From JBGQBN01 sp041494805 (lineage in GTDB: Bacteria; Acidobacteriota; Terriglobia; Terriglobales; Acidobacteriaceae), in NCBI GenBank assembly GCA_041494805.1, contig JBGQBN010000002.1:120218-184217 (forward strand): a stretch of 64,000 nucleotides of DNA. The letters are read 5' to 3'. This document shows, in pieces, positions 43,630 through 54,283 of this stretch. The number at the start of each line of letters is the position of its first letter. The first letter of the stretch is position 1. The notes under the pieces are model-generated. The model had not been told where the DNA came from and ran no database searches. It saw only the letters and a program-made list of their open reading frames with translations. Position numbers and translations under genes: made by a program.

Positions 43630-44115
43630 TTGACCACCACCCAAAAACAGATTCTGAAGGCATGGGTTGCCTCACTCCTGTGGCTGGGGCTAATTGCGGT
43701 GGAGTCCACCAACTACCTCTCCGCCGCCAACACCAGCCGCATTCTCTACCCGATATTCCACTTCTTCACCGGCGTTGACCCCGTCCGCTTCGAGGTTTGG
43801 GACTATTACATCAGGAAAGTCGGCCACTTTGTGGGCTATTTCGGCTTGAGCCTGCTGCTGTTCAACACCTGGCGCGTCACGCTTCCGCTGCGGCGGGCGC
43901 CTCGCTGGTCGATGCGCTGGGCTGGGATTGCTCTCTTTATGTCAGCTCTAGTCGCCTGCCTGGACGAGTGGCACCAGACCTATCTCATTTCACGCACCGG
44001 TACTGTGCGCGACGTGTTTCTGGACAGTTCGGCGGCATTGGCGGCGCAGATCCTGATCCTTGTCCTTGTCTTGCGGACACGGCACCCGCAAACTCGGCAG
44101 ACCGTCTCCTCCTAG
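43630..44115 (+). CDS. VanZ-like membrane protein
   Basis: The 161-residue protein starts with TTG. It has four hydrophobic segments and the VanZ pattern: RKVGHFVGYFGLSLLLFN and then DEWHQTYLISRTGTVRDVFL, with the conserved His, Asp, Glu and the final DxxxD/N region. VanZ itself confers low-level teicoplanin resistance in enterococci, but most relatives have unknown roles. Its end overlaps the convergent MFS gene by 4 nt. Confidence 0.85.
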   Translation: MTTTQKQILKAWVASLLWLGLIAVESTNYLSAANTSRILYPIFHFFTGVDPVRFEVWDYYIRKVGHFVGYFGLSLLLFNTWRVTLPLRRAPRWSMRWAGIALFMSALVACLDEWHQTYLISRTGTVRDVFLDSSAALAAQILILVLVLRTRHPQTRQTVSS

Positions 44116-45362
44116 GCCCGCGAAGTCGCACGGCGCGAGATCAATAGCAAGCCTGCCGAGACTGCAGCGAGCCCGGCAGAAGCATAGAACGGGACTCGCG
44201 CACCGTATTGTTTCCAGAGTTCACCGGTTATTACGCTGGCCAGCAGTGTCGCCACACTCGTGACAAAGAAATACATCCCCAGTGCGCGTCCGCGCACTTC
44301 CGGCGCAACCGTTTCCACCACGAGCGCCTTAAGCACCGGATTACTCAGCGCGTAGAACAGACCGTAAGACGCCATCGCCAGCCAGATGGCGAGGGTTGAC
44401 GGCGCGATCGCAAAAACGAGGTACACCGCGGCGTAAACCAGGTATCCCGCGGCAGCTATGCCACGCCGGGAAAGCCTGTCGCTGAGCCGGCCCGCAGGCC
44501 ACGAGAGCAGTGTGTAGGTGATGTTGAATACCAGCCCGAGCAGCGGCGCATAAACCGTGGAGATGCCGACGCTCTGCGCGCGCAGTACCAGGAACATGTC
44601 GCTGGAATTTCCCAAGGAGAATAAGGTCACTGCCAACAGCACGAAATAGAAACTGCCGGGAAAACGCGGGCGCCAGTTTGTGGCCGCTCTGCCGCTTGCG
44701 GTGTCGAGCTCGGGCGCATCAAGGCGGCCGACATCGCGGGAGGGTACGAGGGCACTTGTCCCGCGGCGTGCGCTCACAGCTCGCGTCTCTCGAATGCCGA
44801 GCAGTGCGACAACGACGCACAAAACTCCGGGGATGGCAGCGGCCCAGAAGATGCCGCGCAGGCCGTAGTGGGAAAACAGCAAAAGCGCGATGAGCGGTCC
44901 GGCGATAGCGCCGGCGGAGTCCATCGCCTGGATTAACCCGTAGGCCGCGCCGATGCGGGACTTGTCGATGGACTCCGCGACCATCACATCGCGCGCGGTG
45001 CCGCGGATTCCCTTCGAAGAACGGTCAGCAAAACGAATCGCAAGAATCTGCCACCAGGAGGTTGTGAGCGCAAGCAGCGGCTTGACCGCATTGGCCACGA
45101 AGTACCCGGAGACCACGATCGGCTTGCGGCGTGGGAACCGGTCCGCCAGATAGCCCGAAAAGAGTTTGGCAAAGGATGCGACACTCTCCGCAATGCCCTC
45201 GATGATTCCCAGCTGTGCGGGCCCGGCACCGATTGAGGCCAAGAATGCGGGCAGTACCCAGTAGGCCATCTCACTGGCCGTGTCATTCAGGAAGGAAGTG
45301 GCGCCGAAAGCGTAAATGTTGCGGGCAGTGTCTCGGGCGGGAGGTGAGCTCGCCTCAGGCAT
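44112..45362 (-). CDS. MFS transporter
   Basis: The 416-residue protein has about 12 membrane helices in two halves joined by a ~50-residue cytoplasmic linker (RETRAVSARRGTSALVPSRD...). The loop SGYLADRFPRRKPIVVSGYF matches the MFS A motif, and RFADRSSKGIRGTARDVMVA is conserved in a group of putative drug or metabolite exporters. The ATG at 45362 was preferred to a GTG six codons upstream. Substrate unknown. Confidence 0.9.
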   Translation of the reverse strand: MPEASSPPARDTARNIYAFGATSFLNDTASEMAYWVLPAFLASIGAGPAQLGIIEGIAESVASFAKLFSGYLADRFPRRKPIVVSGYFVANAVKPLLALTTSWWQILAIRFADRSSKGIRGTARDVMVAESIDKSRIGAAYGLIQAMDSAGAIAGPLIALLLFSHYGLRGIFWAAAIPGVLCVVVALLGIRETRAVSARRGTSALVPSRDVGRLDAPELDTASGRAATNWRPRFPGSFYFVLLAVTLFSLGNSSDMFLVLRAQSVGISTVYAPLLGLVFNITYTLLSWPAGRLSDRLSRRGIAAAGYLVYAAVYLVFAIAPSTLAIWLAMASYGLFYALSNPVLKALVVETVAPEVRGRALGMYFFVTSVATLLASVITGELWKQYGARVPFYASAGLAAVSAGLLLISRRATSRA

Positions 45363-45420
45363 GTAAGGATGTTCTATCACAACGCCCGGGCGAACGGGAG
45401 TTGACGGCCGACGCCTGCAA

Positions 45421-45912
45421 TCAGTACATAGCGTCGTACTTGGTGACCACCCAATCGCCTTCTCTATGGTCGAGCGTGACGGAGAACAGTTCCTTGTAAC
45501 TTCCCTTCTGGCCGGGCGTATTGCGGCGTTTACCGCGGTATTGCAGGATGCGGAGCGGCGGCGTGTCTTCCCATTCCGCCAGTTCCCACGAGATCAATGG
45601 ATGCTGTGCCTCAGAGTCGCAGATGAACTTGGCGTATTTCCGGCGGGAGCCTCTCTCCCAGTCCGCAAGCTCTTCCTGGCAGTGCCCGTCGCGCATGGCA
45701 CGAATGAACTTGTTGGCTGCACGTTCCGAGGAGCGATCCCGCAGAGGATTGAGCGAAATAGAGTTTGGGATACCCGAGAGTGGGTCGCGGTCTTGCGAGC
45801 GAGACAGTACCGGGCCTTGACCGTTCAGCCACAACAGATAGCCAAAGAAAATCAAGACCAGCAGCGCGCCAGCGCTTACGGCGATGCCGATTTGTGTGCG
45901 GTTGAACTCCAT
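45421..45912 (-). CDS. Membrane-anchored hypothetical protein
   Basis: The 163-residue protein has one N-terminal membrane segment (IGIAVSAGALLVLIFFGYLL). A soluble part follows with RAANKFIRAMRDGHCQEELA, SWELAEWEDTPPLRILQYRG and FSVTLDHREGDWVVTKYDA. The last block looks like a small alpha+beta domain of NTF2/DUF4864 style, but this is uncertain. A longer upstream frame runs antisense-like through rplQ and was rejected. Confidence 0.75.
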   Translation of the reverse strand: MEFNRTQIGIAVSAGALLVLIFFGYLLWLNGQGPVLSRSQDRDPLSGIPNSISLNPLRDRSSERAANKFIRAMRDGHCQEELADWERGSRRKYAKFICDSEAQHPLISWELAEWEDTPPLRILQYRGKRRNTPGQKGSYKELFSVTLDHREGDWVVTKYDAMY

Positions 45913-46040
45913 GGCCTCACTCCAGTGTAGCGGGCAGCCATATCGAGGCAAGATTACGGCCGTGACGCGCGAAGGGACATGTACGTAGGGGAGTCTGAGA
46001 GGCGGGACTTGCGCGGTTGGTGTTCCAGGAGAAAGACGCA

Positions 46041-46064
46041 GGGACGGGCGAGGTCGCCCGTCCC
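46041..46064. terminator. Perfect GC-rich hairpin downstream of rplQ
   Basis: GGGACGGGCGA and TCGCCCGTCCC form an 11-bp stem with a 2-nt loop, just after the rplQ stop on the minus strand. No T-run follows, so it may be a stabilising or processing hairpin rather than a classic terminator. The same core (GACGGGCG / CGCCCGTC) recurs at 63302-63320. Confidence 0.55.
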
Positions 46065-46072
46065 CACACAAG

Positions 46073-46564
46073 CTACTCTTTCTTTTCGCCCTCGGCGGGC
46101 TCGGCCTGGCCTTGCTGCGCCTCGGCCTCTTCCATGGCTTTCTTGGCCTCGGTCGCACGCTTGGCGCGGGCTTCGGTGCGCTTCTGGCGCTTCTCTTCCT
46201 GCAGCTTCTCACTACCCAGCAGCTCGACGAACGCTTTGTCGGCACCGTCGCCTTTTTGCCAGCCGGAACGGATGATACGAAGGTAGCCGCCGTTGCGATC
46301 GCCAAAGCGTGGACCAATGGTGTCGAACAGCTTGTCCACCGCCGCACTGGTCATGAGGTAAGCGCCGGCCAAACGGCGTGCCGAAAGGTCTCCGCGCTTG
46401 CCCAGCGTGATCATTTTCTCGACCAGTGGGCGCATGGCCTTGGCCTTTGGCACCGTAGTCTCGATGCGCTCTTCGAGAATGAGCGAAGTCACCAGGTTCC
46501 GCAGCAATGAGCGGCGGTGGCTGGTGTTACGTCCCAGTTTCCATCCTGCTACTTTGTGACGCAT
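46073..46564 (-). CDS. rplQ: 50S ribosomal protein L17
   Basis: The 163-residue protein begins MRHKVAGWKLGRNTSHRRSL and contains LVTSLILEERIETTVPKAKA and GGYLRIIRSGWQKGD, matching L17 at the exit region of the large subunit. The family is usually ~120 residues; here a ~40-residue Glu/Ala/Lys tail is added. It ends the ribosomal superoperon. Confidence 0.96.
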   Translation of the reverse strand: MRHKVAGWKLGRNTSHRRSLLRNLVTSLILEERIETTVPKAKAMRPLVEKMITLGKRGDLSARRLAGAYLMTSAAVDKLFDTIGPRFGDRNGGYLRIIRSGWQKGDGADKAFVELLGSEKLQEEKRQKRTEARAKRATEAKKAMEEAEAQQGQAEPAEGEKKE

Positions 46565-46578
46565 GGAAAACCTCAGTT

Positions 46579-46650
46579 ATTAGTGACTAGTGACTAGTGG
46601 CTAGTTTGACGCAGTGTTTTTCTAACCACTGGCCACGAGCCACTGGCCAC
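46579..46650. repeat. Palindrome of AGTGGCTAGTG words, copy 2
   Basis: TTAGTGACTAGTGACTAGTG and GCTAG on the left mirror AACCACTGGCCACGAGCCAC and TGGCCAC on the right. It fills the rpoA-rplQ gap and ends in TTTTT on the plus strand. Confidence 0.85.
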
Positions 46651-46653
46651 TTT

Positions 46654-47688
<1,035 letters not shown>

Positions 47689-47796
47689 TTGTTTCTCCTC
47701 TCGGCCATGTGGCTCAGTCCTGACATCCCTGAACTGGCCCAAGTTCAGGTCCGGCGTCAGAGACAGGCTGATCTGGCTCGAAAATACAGGACCGTT

Positions 47797-47847
47797 GTAG
47801 AGACGCAGCTTGCTGCGTCTCCGAGACGTTGCAAGCAACGTCTCTAC
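47797..47847. repeat. Double palindrome (GAGACG type), copy 1
   Basis: Two perfect hairpins stand side by side: GAGACGCAGC-TT-GCTGCGTCTC and GAGACGTTGC-AA-GCAACGTCTC, enclosed by GTA...TAC. The inner tetramers differ (CAGC, TTGC) yet each is complementary within its own hairpin. It sits in the rpsD-rpoA gap. Confidence 0.92.
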
Positions 47848-47856
47848 AGCAAATTC

Positions 47857-48486
47857 TTACTTACTATACAGTTCGACAATCAACTGCTCATTCACCGGCA
47901 AATTGATGTCTTCACGCTTGGGCAGCGCCAAGACGCGGCCTTTGTAGTTGTCGCGGTCAATCTCCAGCCAGTTGGGTGAGTTCTGGTGGCTGGCGAAATC
48001 CTTGGCCGGCTCCAGCATGGGCAGCTTGCGGCTGCTTTCGCGGACGGCAATCTCTTCGCCGACACTCACTTCGTATGAGGGAATGTTCACTTTGCGGCCA
48101 TCCACGTGAATATGGCCGTGGCGTACTAGCTGGCGTGCCTGGCGGCGGGACATGCCAAAGCCCAGGCGGTACACCACGTTGTCCAAGCGGCGCTCCAGTT
48201 GCTGGAGGAGTATTTCGCCGGTTACGCCCTTCGAGCGGGCAGCCTTCTCGAAGTAGTTGCGGAACTGGCTTTCCTGGGTAAAGTACATGCGCTTGGTTTT
48301 CTGCTTCTCGCGCAGTTGCAGGCCGTAGCCCACGATCTTGGCCTTACGGTCCTTGCCGTGCTGGCCAGGAGCAAAGTTACGCTTCTCGATAGGACATTTA
48401 TCGCTGAAGCACTTAGTGCCTTTGAGGAACAGCTTCATGCCCTCGCGGCGGCAGAGGCGGCAGACAGGATCGGTATAACGCGCCAA
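47857..48486 (-). CDS. rpsD: 30S ribosomal protein S4
   Basis: The 209-residue protein binds 16S rRNA early in assembly. It has the zinc-type N-terminus with CRLCRREGMK and KCFSDKC (four cysteines), then the S4 domain RLDNVVYRLGFGMSRRQARQ, LVRHGHIHVDGRKVNIPSY. Length is typical. Confidence 0.97.
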   Translation of the reverse strand: MARYTDPVCRLCRREGMKLFLKGTKCFSDKCPIEKRNFAPGQHGKDRKAKIVGYGLQLREKQKTKRMYFTQESQFRNYFEKAARSKGVTGEILLQQLERRLDNVVYRLGFGMSRRQARQLVRHGHIHVDGRKVNIPSYEVSVGEEIAVRESSRKLPMLEPAKDFASHQNSPNWLEIDRDNYKGRVLALPKREDINLPVNEQLIVELYSK

Positions 48487-48550
48487 GTTGTCTTCTCCTT
48501 TAGATGACCGGTTTACAGGTTTGGCTTCACCCTTCGTCCCGGACGAAAAT

Positions 48551-48630
48551 CAGTGGCTAGTGACCAGTGATGAGTGGCCAGTAATGTTAGGTCGGCGACT
48601 AGCCACTAGTCACTGACCACTAGCCACTGC
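48551..48630. repeat. Palindrome of AGTGGCTAGTG words, copy 3
   Basis: CAGTGGCTAGTGACCAGTGA and GAGTGGCCAG on the left mirror CGACTAGCCACTAGTCACTG and ACCACTAGCCACTG on the right, making arms of about 30 nt. It fills the rpsK-rpsD gap. Confidence 0.88.
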
Positions 48631-48631
48631 T

Positions 48632-49078
48632 TTACACCCTTCTCCGCTTCGGCGGACGGCAGCCGTTGTGCGGGATGGGGGTAGCATCTTTGATGTTGCG
48701 CACTTCGATCCCGGCGGCAGCCAGAGCGCGAATGGCGGACTCACGCCCAGACCCGGGACCACTCACCCGCACCTCGACACTGCGTACGCCGTGGTCGCGC
48801 GCCAAATTGGCGGCGTTCATCGCAGCCTGCTGAGCCGCAAATGGAGTCCCTTTACGCGACCCCCGAAAGCCGAGCGACCCGGAACTCTTCCAGGCCAGAA
48901 CGTTTCCCGCCTGATCGGCGATGGTCACGATGGTGTTGTTGAAGGAAGCCTGGATATGCGCAATCCCGTGCGGGACGTGCTTGCGCTCCTTCTTCTTAAA
49001 CGTCTTCTTCTTGCCTTTTTTCTCGGGCGCCGCTGCGCCGGGGGTTGTTGCTGCTCCCGCTGCTGCTGGTTTTGCCAT
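48632..49078 (-). CDS. rpsK: 30S ribosomal protein S11
   Basis: The 148-residue protein lines the platform near the E site. Core motifs: GIAHIQASFNNTIVTIADQ, SLGFRGSRKGTPFAAQQAA, ALAAAGIEVRNIKDATPIPH and NGCRPPKRRRV. A ~25-residue Ala/Lys-rich N-terminal extension precedes the usual start. Confidence 0.97.
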   Translation of the reverse strand: MAKPAAAGAATTPGAAAPEKKGKKKTFKKKERKHVPHGIAHIQASFNNTIVTIADQAGNVLAWKSSGSLGFRGSRKGTPFAAQQAAMNAANLARDHGVRSVEVRVSGPGSGRESAIRALAAAGIEVRNIKDATPIPHNGCRPPKRRRV

Positions 49079-49111
49079 AGTGAAATTCTCTCAGTTTTAG
49101 GCTCTAAGTCT

Positions 49112-49174
49112 TAAGTTTCAAGGTTTCTGAAGTTTCAAGTCGCCGGGTCGCGAAACTTTGAAACCTTGCAACTT
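49112..49174. repeat. Palindrome of TTTCAAGG words, copy 2
   Basis: TAAGTTTCAAGGTTTCTGAA and GTTTCAAG on the left mirror GAAACTTTGAAACCTTGCAA on the right. It fills the rpsM-rpsK gap. Confidence 0.85.
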
Positions 49175-49561
49175 CTATGTCTTTGCGGTCGCCTTCTTCT
49201 TCTGTGCGACCGTGCCTTTACGTGGGCCCTTCCGGGTACGCGCATTGGTGTGCGTGCGCTGTCCGCGGACCGGCAGATTGCGCCGATGGCGATAGCCACG
49301 GTAGGAACCAATTTCGATGAGCCGCTTGATGTTCATCGAAATATCCTTGCGAAGATCGCCTTCCACCATGCCCTCGCCCTCGATGACCTGGCGAATGCGG
49401 TTTACCTCGTCCTCGCCGAGATCCTGGACTTTCTTCATCGGATCCACCTTGGCCTCGTCAAGAATGCGGGCGGCGCGCGGGTCGCCGATGCCGTAAATGT
49501 AAGTCAGCGCGATATTCACGTGCTTGTTGCGCGGAAGATCGACGCCTGCAATGCGTGCCAT
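49175..49561 (-). CDS. rpsM: 30S ribosomal protein S13
   Basis: The 128-residue protein contacts the head of the small subunit and the P-site tRNA. It begins MARIAGVDLPRNKHVNIALT and ends with RNLPVRGQRTHTNARTRKG and a basic tail. Length is near normal. Confidence 0.97.
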   Translation of the reverse strand: MARIAGVDLPRNKHVNIALTYIYGIGDPRAARILDEAKVDPMKKVQDLGEDEVNRIRQVIEGEGMVEGDLRKDISMNIKRLIEIGSYRGYRHRRNLPVRGQRTHTNARTRKGPRKGTVAQKKKATAKT

Positions 49562-49570
49562 AGTGCTCCT

Positions 49571-49684
49571 CTATCCCTGGCGCTGTTTGTGTTTCGAGTT
49601 CTCGCAGATCACCCGCACCACACCCTTGCGGTGGATGACCTTGCACTTGTCGCAGATTTTCTTCACCGATGCTCGTACTTTCAT
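49571..49684 (-). CDS. rpmJ: 50S ribosomal protein L36
   Basis: A 37-residue protein is encoded: MKVRASVKKICDKCKVIHRK followed by GVVRVICENSKHKQRQG. The Cys-x2-Cys, Cys and His ligands make it the zinc-binding form. It lies between infA and rpsM, its usual place. Confidence 0.95.
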   Translation of the reverse strand: MKVRASVKKICDKCKVIHRKGVVRVICENSKHKQRQG

Positions 49685-49693
49685 AAGACCTGT

Positions 49694-49736
49694 CCTTGGT
49701 AGTTCGTCGTTGGTCGTCGTTCGTTGGCCAACGGCC
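49694..49736. repeat. Direct word repeat (GTCGTTGGTCGTC)
   Basis: TTGGTAGTTCGTCGTTGGTC and GTCGTTCGTTGGCCAACGGC form tandem words with a short terminal palindrome TTGGCCAA. It fills the infA-rpmJ gap and resembles 8631-8684. Confidence 0.6.
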
Positions 49737-49746
49737 TTCTGGATCG

Positions 49747-49965
49747 TCACTTATAGCGGTACACGATGCGGCCGCGATTCAGGTCGTAGGGTGAAAGCTC
49801 CACCGCTACCTTGTCGCCGGGCAGGATGCGGATAAAGTTCTTGCGCATCTTGCCGGAAACGTGCGCCAAGACCTGGTGTTTGTTCTCCAGTTCCACCTTG
49901 AACATGGCGTTGGGCAGCGGTTCAACCACCGTCGCCATCACTTCAATCGCGTCTTCTTTGCTCAT
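49747..49965 (-). CDS. infA: Translation initiation factor IF-1
   Basis: The 72-residue S1-fold protein occupies the A site during initiation. It begins MSKEDAIEVMATVVEPLPNA, and contains VLAHVSGKMRKNFIRILPGD and RGRIVYRYK. Length is typical. Confidence 0.97.
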   Translation of the reverse strand: MSKEDAIEVMATVVEPLPNAMFKVELENKHQVLAHVSGKMRKNFIRILPGDKVAVELSPYDLNRGRIVYRYK

Positions 49966-49980
49966 CGACTCCTTGAAAAA

Positions 49981-50040
49981 GCTCTTAGCTGTTAGCTCTT
50001 AGCCTTTAGCTAAAAGCCAAGAGCTAAAGGCCCAAAGCTG
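49981..50040. repeat. Palindrome of TTAGCTC words, copy 1
   Basis: GCTCTTAGCTGTTAGCTCTT and AGCCTTTAGC on the left mirror TAAAAGCCAAGAGCTAAAGG on the right, filling the map-infA gap. A diverged relative is at 61401-61461. Confidence 0.8.
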
Positions 50041-50041
50041 T

Positions 50042-50794
50042 TTATTGCGTCAAAATCACCGGACCGTCCTTGGTGACCGCGACACAGTGTTCGAAATGAG
50101 CACTGCAGCTGCCGTCGGCGGTCACGGCGGTCCATTTGTCGTCGAGCACGCGGGTTCCAGGTTTCCCGGAATTCACCATCGGCTCAATCGCCAGCACCAT
50201 GCCGTCGCGCAACCGGGCACCATGGCCGCGGGTCCCGAAGTTGGGCACCTGCGGCTCTTCGTGCAGCCGGGTCCCAATACCATGCCCCACAAACTCGCGT
50301 ACCACGCTGAAGCCATTGGCCTCAACAAATTCCTGCACGGCAGCGCCAACGTCACCCACCGCGTTGCCGATACGGGCGGCTTCGATACCGCGGTACAGCG
50401 AAGCTTCCGTAACCTCGAGCAGCCTGCTCAACTCCGGTGTGATCGAGCCATCCACCGGGACTGTGATAGCAGCGTCTCCGTAGTAACCATCGAGCACTAC
50501 TCCGCAGTCGATCGAAACGATGTCGCCGGCATTCAGTACCCGCTTCTCGGAGGGAATGCCGTGCACGATCTCTTCGTTGATCGAGGTGCAAAGCACGCAA
50601 GGATAATCGTAGTACCCCTTGAATGCAGGCTTTGCTCCCAGTTCCTTCATCTTCTGTTCAGCGGTGCGTTCCAGATCCATGGTGGTCATCCCCGGCGCCA
50701 CCAGGGCACGCAGGTGATCGAGCACCTCACGCACGACGCGGCCGCTGTGCCGCATCTTTTCAAGCTCCGCCGCTGATCTGCAGACGATCGCCAT
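50042..50794 (-). CDS. map: Methionine aminopeptidase, type I
   Basis: It removes the initiator Met from new proteins. The 250-residue protein has metal ligands in SIDCGVVLDGYYGDAAIT (two Asp), GHGIGTRLHEEP (His), AIEPMVNSG (Glu) and the final Glu/His region SCSAHFEHCVAVT. It follows adk by a 3-nt gap. Confidence 0.96.
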   Translation of the reverse strand: MAIVCRSAAELEKMRHSGRVVREVLDHLRALVAPGMTTMDLERTAEQKMKELGAKPAFKGYYDYPCVLCTSINEEIVHGIPSEKRVLNAGDIVSIDCGVVLDGYYGDAAITVPVDGSITPELSRLLEVTEASLYRGIEAARIGNAVGDVGAAVQEFVEANGFSVVREFVGHGIGTRLHEEPQVPNFGTRGHGARLRDGMVLAIEPMVNSGKPGTRVLDDKWTAVTADGSCSAHFEHCVAVTKDGPVILTQ

Positions 50795-50797
50795 TCC

Positions 50798-51517
50798 CTA
50801 GCTGCCACCGGCCGTTGCCGTGACGTGGCTTTCAATCTCCCGGAAGACCTGCTCCATCACCTGGTCCACCGGCAAATCGCCATCCACGGGAACCAGCCGC
50901 CCCTTGCGCTCATAGTAATCCACCACGGGCCGGGTCTGGAGCTCGTAAGCCGTGAGACGCTCCCGGATGACTTCTTCGCGGTCATCCTTGCGGGTCACCA
51001 GCTTGGAACCATCCAAATCGCAGGTATCCGCGACGCGAGGTGGCTGGGAGTAGACGTTATAGATCCGTCCACAGGCTGGACAAGAACGGCGTCCGGTGAG
51101 CCGACGTAGTAACTGATTATAGTCGACGTCGATACGGATCACAATCGGCAAGCCCCTGCCGCGGTGCGAGTTGTCAAAGAACTCGTTTTCCAGAAATGCG
51201 TCCAGCCAACCGGCCTGGGCCGCGGTACGCGGAAACCCGTCAAGGATAAAACCGCGCTCGCAACCGGGCTGGCGCAGACGCTGCGCCACCATGTCGCAAA
51301 CCAGGTCGTCGGGCACCAACTCCCCCCGTGCCATGACCACCTTGGCCTGTAACCCCAGCTCGGTACTACGCTGCACATTGTCCCGCAGAATGTCTCCAGT
51401 GGAGATCTGCGGGATGCCGTAGTGTTCGGCAATCCGTTTGGCCTGCGTACCCTTGCCGGCCCCCGGCGGCCCCAGCAGGATGATTGGTCCGATGTTGCGC
51501 GAGGTTCCATCTGCCAT
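50798..51517 (-). CDS. adk: Adenylate kinase with zinc LID
   Basis: It balances AMP, ADP and ATP. The 239-residue protein has the P-loop LLGPPGAGKGTQAKRIAE from residue 14, the AMP site ISTGDILRD, GFILDGFPRT, and a LID with CPACGRIYN and CDLDG, a Cys-x2-Cys...Cys-x2-Asp metal site. It is longer than the usual ~215 residues mainly at both ends. It lies between secY and map as in many bacteria. Confidence 0.96.
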   Translation of the reverse strand: MADGTSRNIGPIILLGPPGAGKGTQAKRIAEHYGIPQISTGDILRDNVQRSTELGLQAKVVMARGELVPDDLVCDMVAQRLRQPGCERGFILDGFPRTAAQAGWLDAFLENEFFDNSHRGRGLPIVIRIDVDYNQLLRRLTGRRSCPACGRIYNVYSQPPRVADTCDLDGSKLVTRKDDREEVIRERLTAYELQTRPVVDYYERKGRLVPVDGDLPVDQVMEQVFREIESHVTATAGGS

Positions 51518-51615
51518 CGAACTGGCCCCAAGTCTGACCCACTCAACTCAACCTGAGCGGTACCGCAACCTCTGTCGCTGCTGCTAGAGTCGTGCGCCGT
51601 TCAAGACCAGGCCGC

Positions 51616-53004
<1,389 letters not shown>

Positions 53005-53442
53005 TTACTGCAAGACCTCGAACTTGCCGCCCGCTTTGGTGATCTTCTCCTGAGCCGACTTGGAGAACTTGTGGGCCTGCACCGTAAGCGCCCTCGAGAG
53101 CTCTCCGTCACCGAGAACTTTCACCGGGTGCTTGCCTTTGATCACACCAGCCTTGCGCAGCACCTCGGGCGTAATCGTGGTCTCGCCCAGCGCAATCAGC
53201 TTCTCCAGATTCACGATGTTGTATTCCTTGCGGAAGATGTTGGTGAATCCGCGCTTGGGCATGCGGCGGTGCAGAGGCATCTGGCCGCCTTCAAAACCGC
53301 GCATCATGCGCGAGCCGCTGCGCGAGCGCTGACCCTTGTGGCCCCGGGCGGAAGTTTTCCCCATTCCGGATCCCATGCCGCGGCCGACGCGCTTCTTTTT
53401 TTCTGATGCCTTCTTCGGTGCTCGAATATTCGAAAGATTCAT
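53005..53442 (-). CDS. rplO: 50S ribosomal protein L15
   Basis: The 145-residue protein begins MNLSNIRAPKKASEKKKRVG and has GRGMGSGMGKTSARGHKGQ and GFEGGQMPLHRRMPKRGF. The ATG at 53442 was chosen; upstream in-frame codons lie in the double palindrome at 53467. Confidence 0.97.
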   Translation of the reverse strand: MNLSNIRAPKKASEKKKRVGRGMGSGMGKTSARGHKGQRSRSGSRMMRGFEGGQMPLHRRMPKRGFTNIFRKEYNIVNLEKLIALGETTITPEVLRKAGVIKGKHPVKVLGDGELSRALTVQAHKFSKSAQEKITKAGGKFEVLQ

Positions 53443-53466
53443 AGTTCGCTTTCCAGCCCTTAGCCC

Positions 53467-53539
53467 GTAGAGACGTAGCTTTGCTACGTCTGGCTTGCAA
53501 CAGTCCACAGCCCGGAGACGTAGCAAGCTACGTCTCTAC
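53467..53539. repeat. Double palindrome (GAGACG type), copy 2
   Basis: GAGACGTAGC-TT-TGCTACGTCT and GAGACGTAGC-AA-GCTACGTCTC are separated by a 23-nt spacer with GGCTTGCAACAGTCC. The outer GTA...TAC closes it. It fills the rpmD-rplO gap. Confidence 0.92.
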
Positions 53540-53742
53540 GGAACAATCTCCACCAGGTGTGGCACCTTGGCCACCATGCCACGAATGGCGGGGTTGTCCG
53601 GGCGCTCGACCACCTGGTTCAGCCGGGTAAAACCCAGGCCTTTGACTACCAGCTTCTGTTTATGAGGGGCACAAATCGCGGAACGCACCCACTTCAGGTG
53701 AATCTTGCCGCTGCTCTTGGCCGATGTCTTTGCCATCATCAT
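53536..53742 (-). CDS. rpmD: 50S ribosomal protein L30
   Basis: The 68-residue protein has the L30 core IHLKWVRSAICAPHKQKLVV and the C-terminal DNPAIRGMVAKVPHLVEIV. Three ATG codons stand in tandem; the first overlaps the rpsE stop (ATGA), suggesting coupled translation. Confidence 0.95.
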   Translation of the reverse strand: MMMAKTSAKSSGKIHLKWVRSAICAPHKQKLVVKGLGFTRLNQVVERPDNPAIRGMVAKVPHLVEIVP

Positions 53743-54251
53743 CCCAACTCCTCAACCAACTTGCCCCGCATGGCGGCGACGGCTTCCCTATTCTTCAGTC
53801 TCTTGAGCGCGTCAAAAGTCGCCTTGACCACGTTGTGCGGGTTGGTGGTGCCGATCGACTTGGTCAGCACGTTCTGAATACCAACCGACGTCATAACCGC
53901 ACGCACTGCACCGCCCGCGATGACCCCGGTACCTTCTGCGGCGGGCTTGAGCAGCACCATGCCCGAGCCGAAGCGTCCCAGCACCGTATGCGGGATGCTG
54001 GTCTGCGTAAGGTTGACTTTCACCAGGTTCTTCTTCGCCGACTCAATTCCCTTGCGAATGGCCTGGGGTACTTCCTTGGCTTTCCCCGACCCGTATCCGA
54101 CCACCGCGGCGCTGGGATCTCCCACTACCACCAGTGCGGCAAAGGAAAGGTTCTTGCCTCCCTTGACCACCTTGGTGACACGGTTGATGGACACCACCTG
54201 ATCCTTGAGCTGGTAGGAACCCGCATCGAGTTTCTTAATGATCGTTGGCAT
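53739..54251 (-). CDS. rpsE: 30S ribosomal protein S5
   Basis: The 170-residue protein has the double-stranded RNA-binding N-terminus with VSINRVTKVVKGGKNLSFAA and the C-terminal AGGAVRAVMTSVGIQNVLTK. It has roles in translational accuracy. Confidence 0.97.
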   Translation of the reverse strand: MPTIIKKLDAGSYQLKDQVVSINRVTKVVKGGKNLSFAALVVVGDPSAAVVGYGSGKAKEVPQAIRKGIESAKKNLVKVNLTQTSIPHTVLGRFGSGMVLLKPAAEGTGVIAGGAVRAVMTSVGIQNVLTKSIGTTNPHNVVKATFDALKRLKNREAVAAMRGKLVEELG

Positions 54252-54283
54252 TCTTGGACTCTCGTTTTCTCCCTACACGAACC

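Noticed and set aside
43448..43633. 61-codon plus-strand frame between guaB and vanZ
   Set aside because: It overlaps the guaB end in another frame and has no supporting signal.
45913..46347. N-terminal extension of the membrane-anchored protein into rplQ
   Set aside because: The extra 145 residues are Arg/Pro/Ser-rich antisense sequence of rplQ and precede a normal membrane-anchor start at 45912.
47689..47838. Upstream start for rpoA within a repeat
   Set aside because: The extra 50 residues derive from the double palindrome and spacer; the ribosome site and conserved N-terminus favour 47688.
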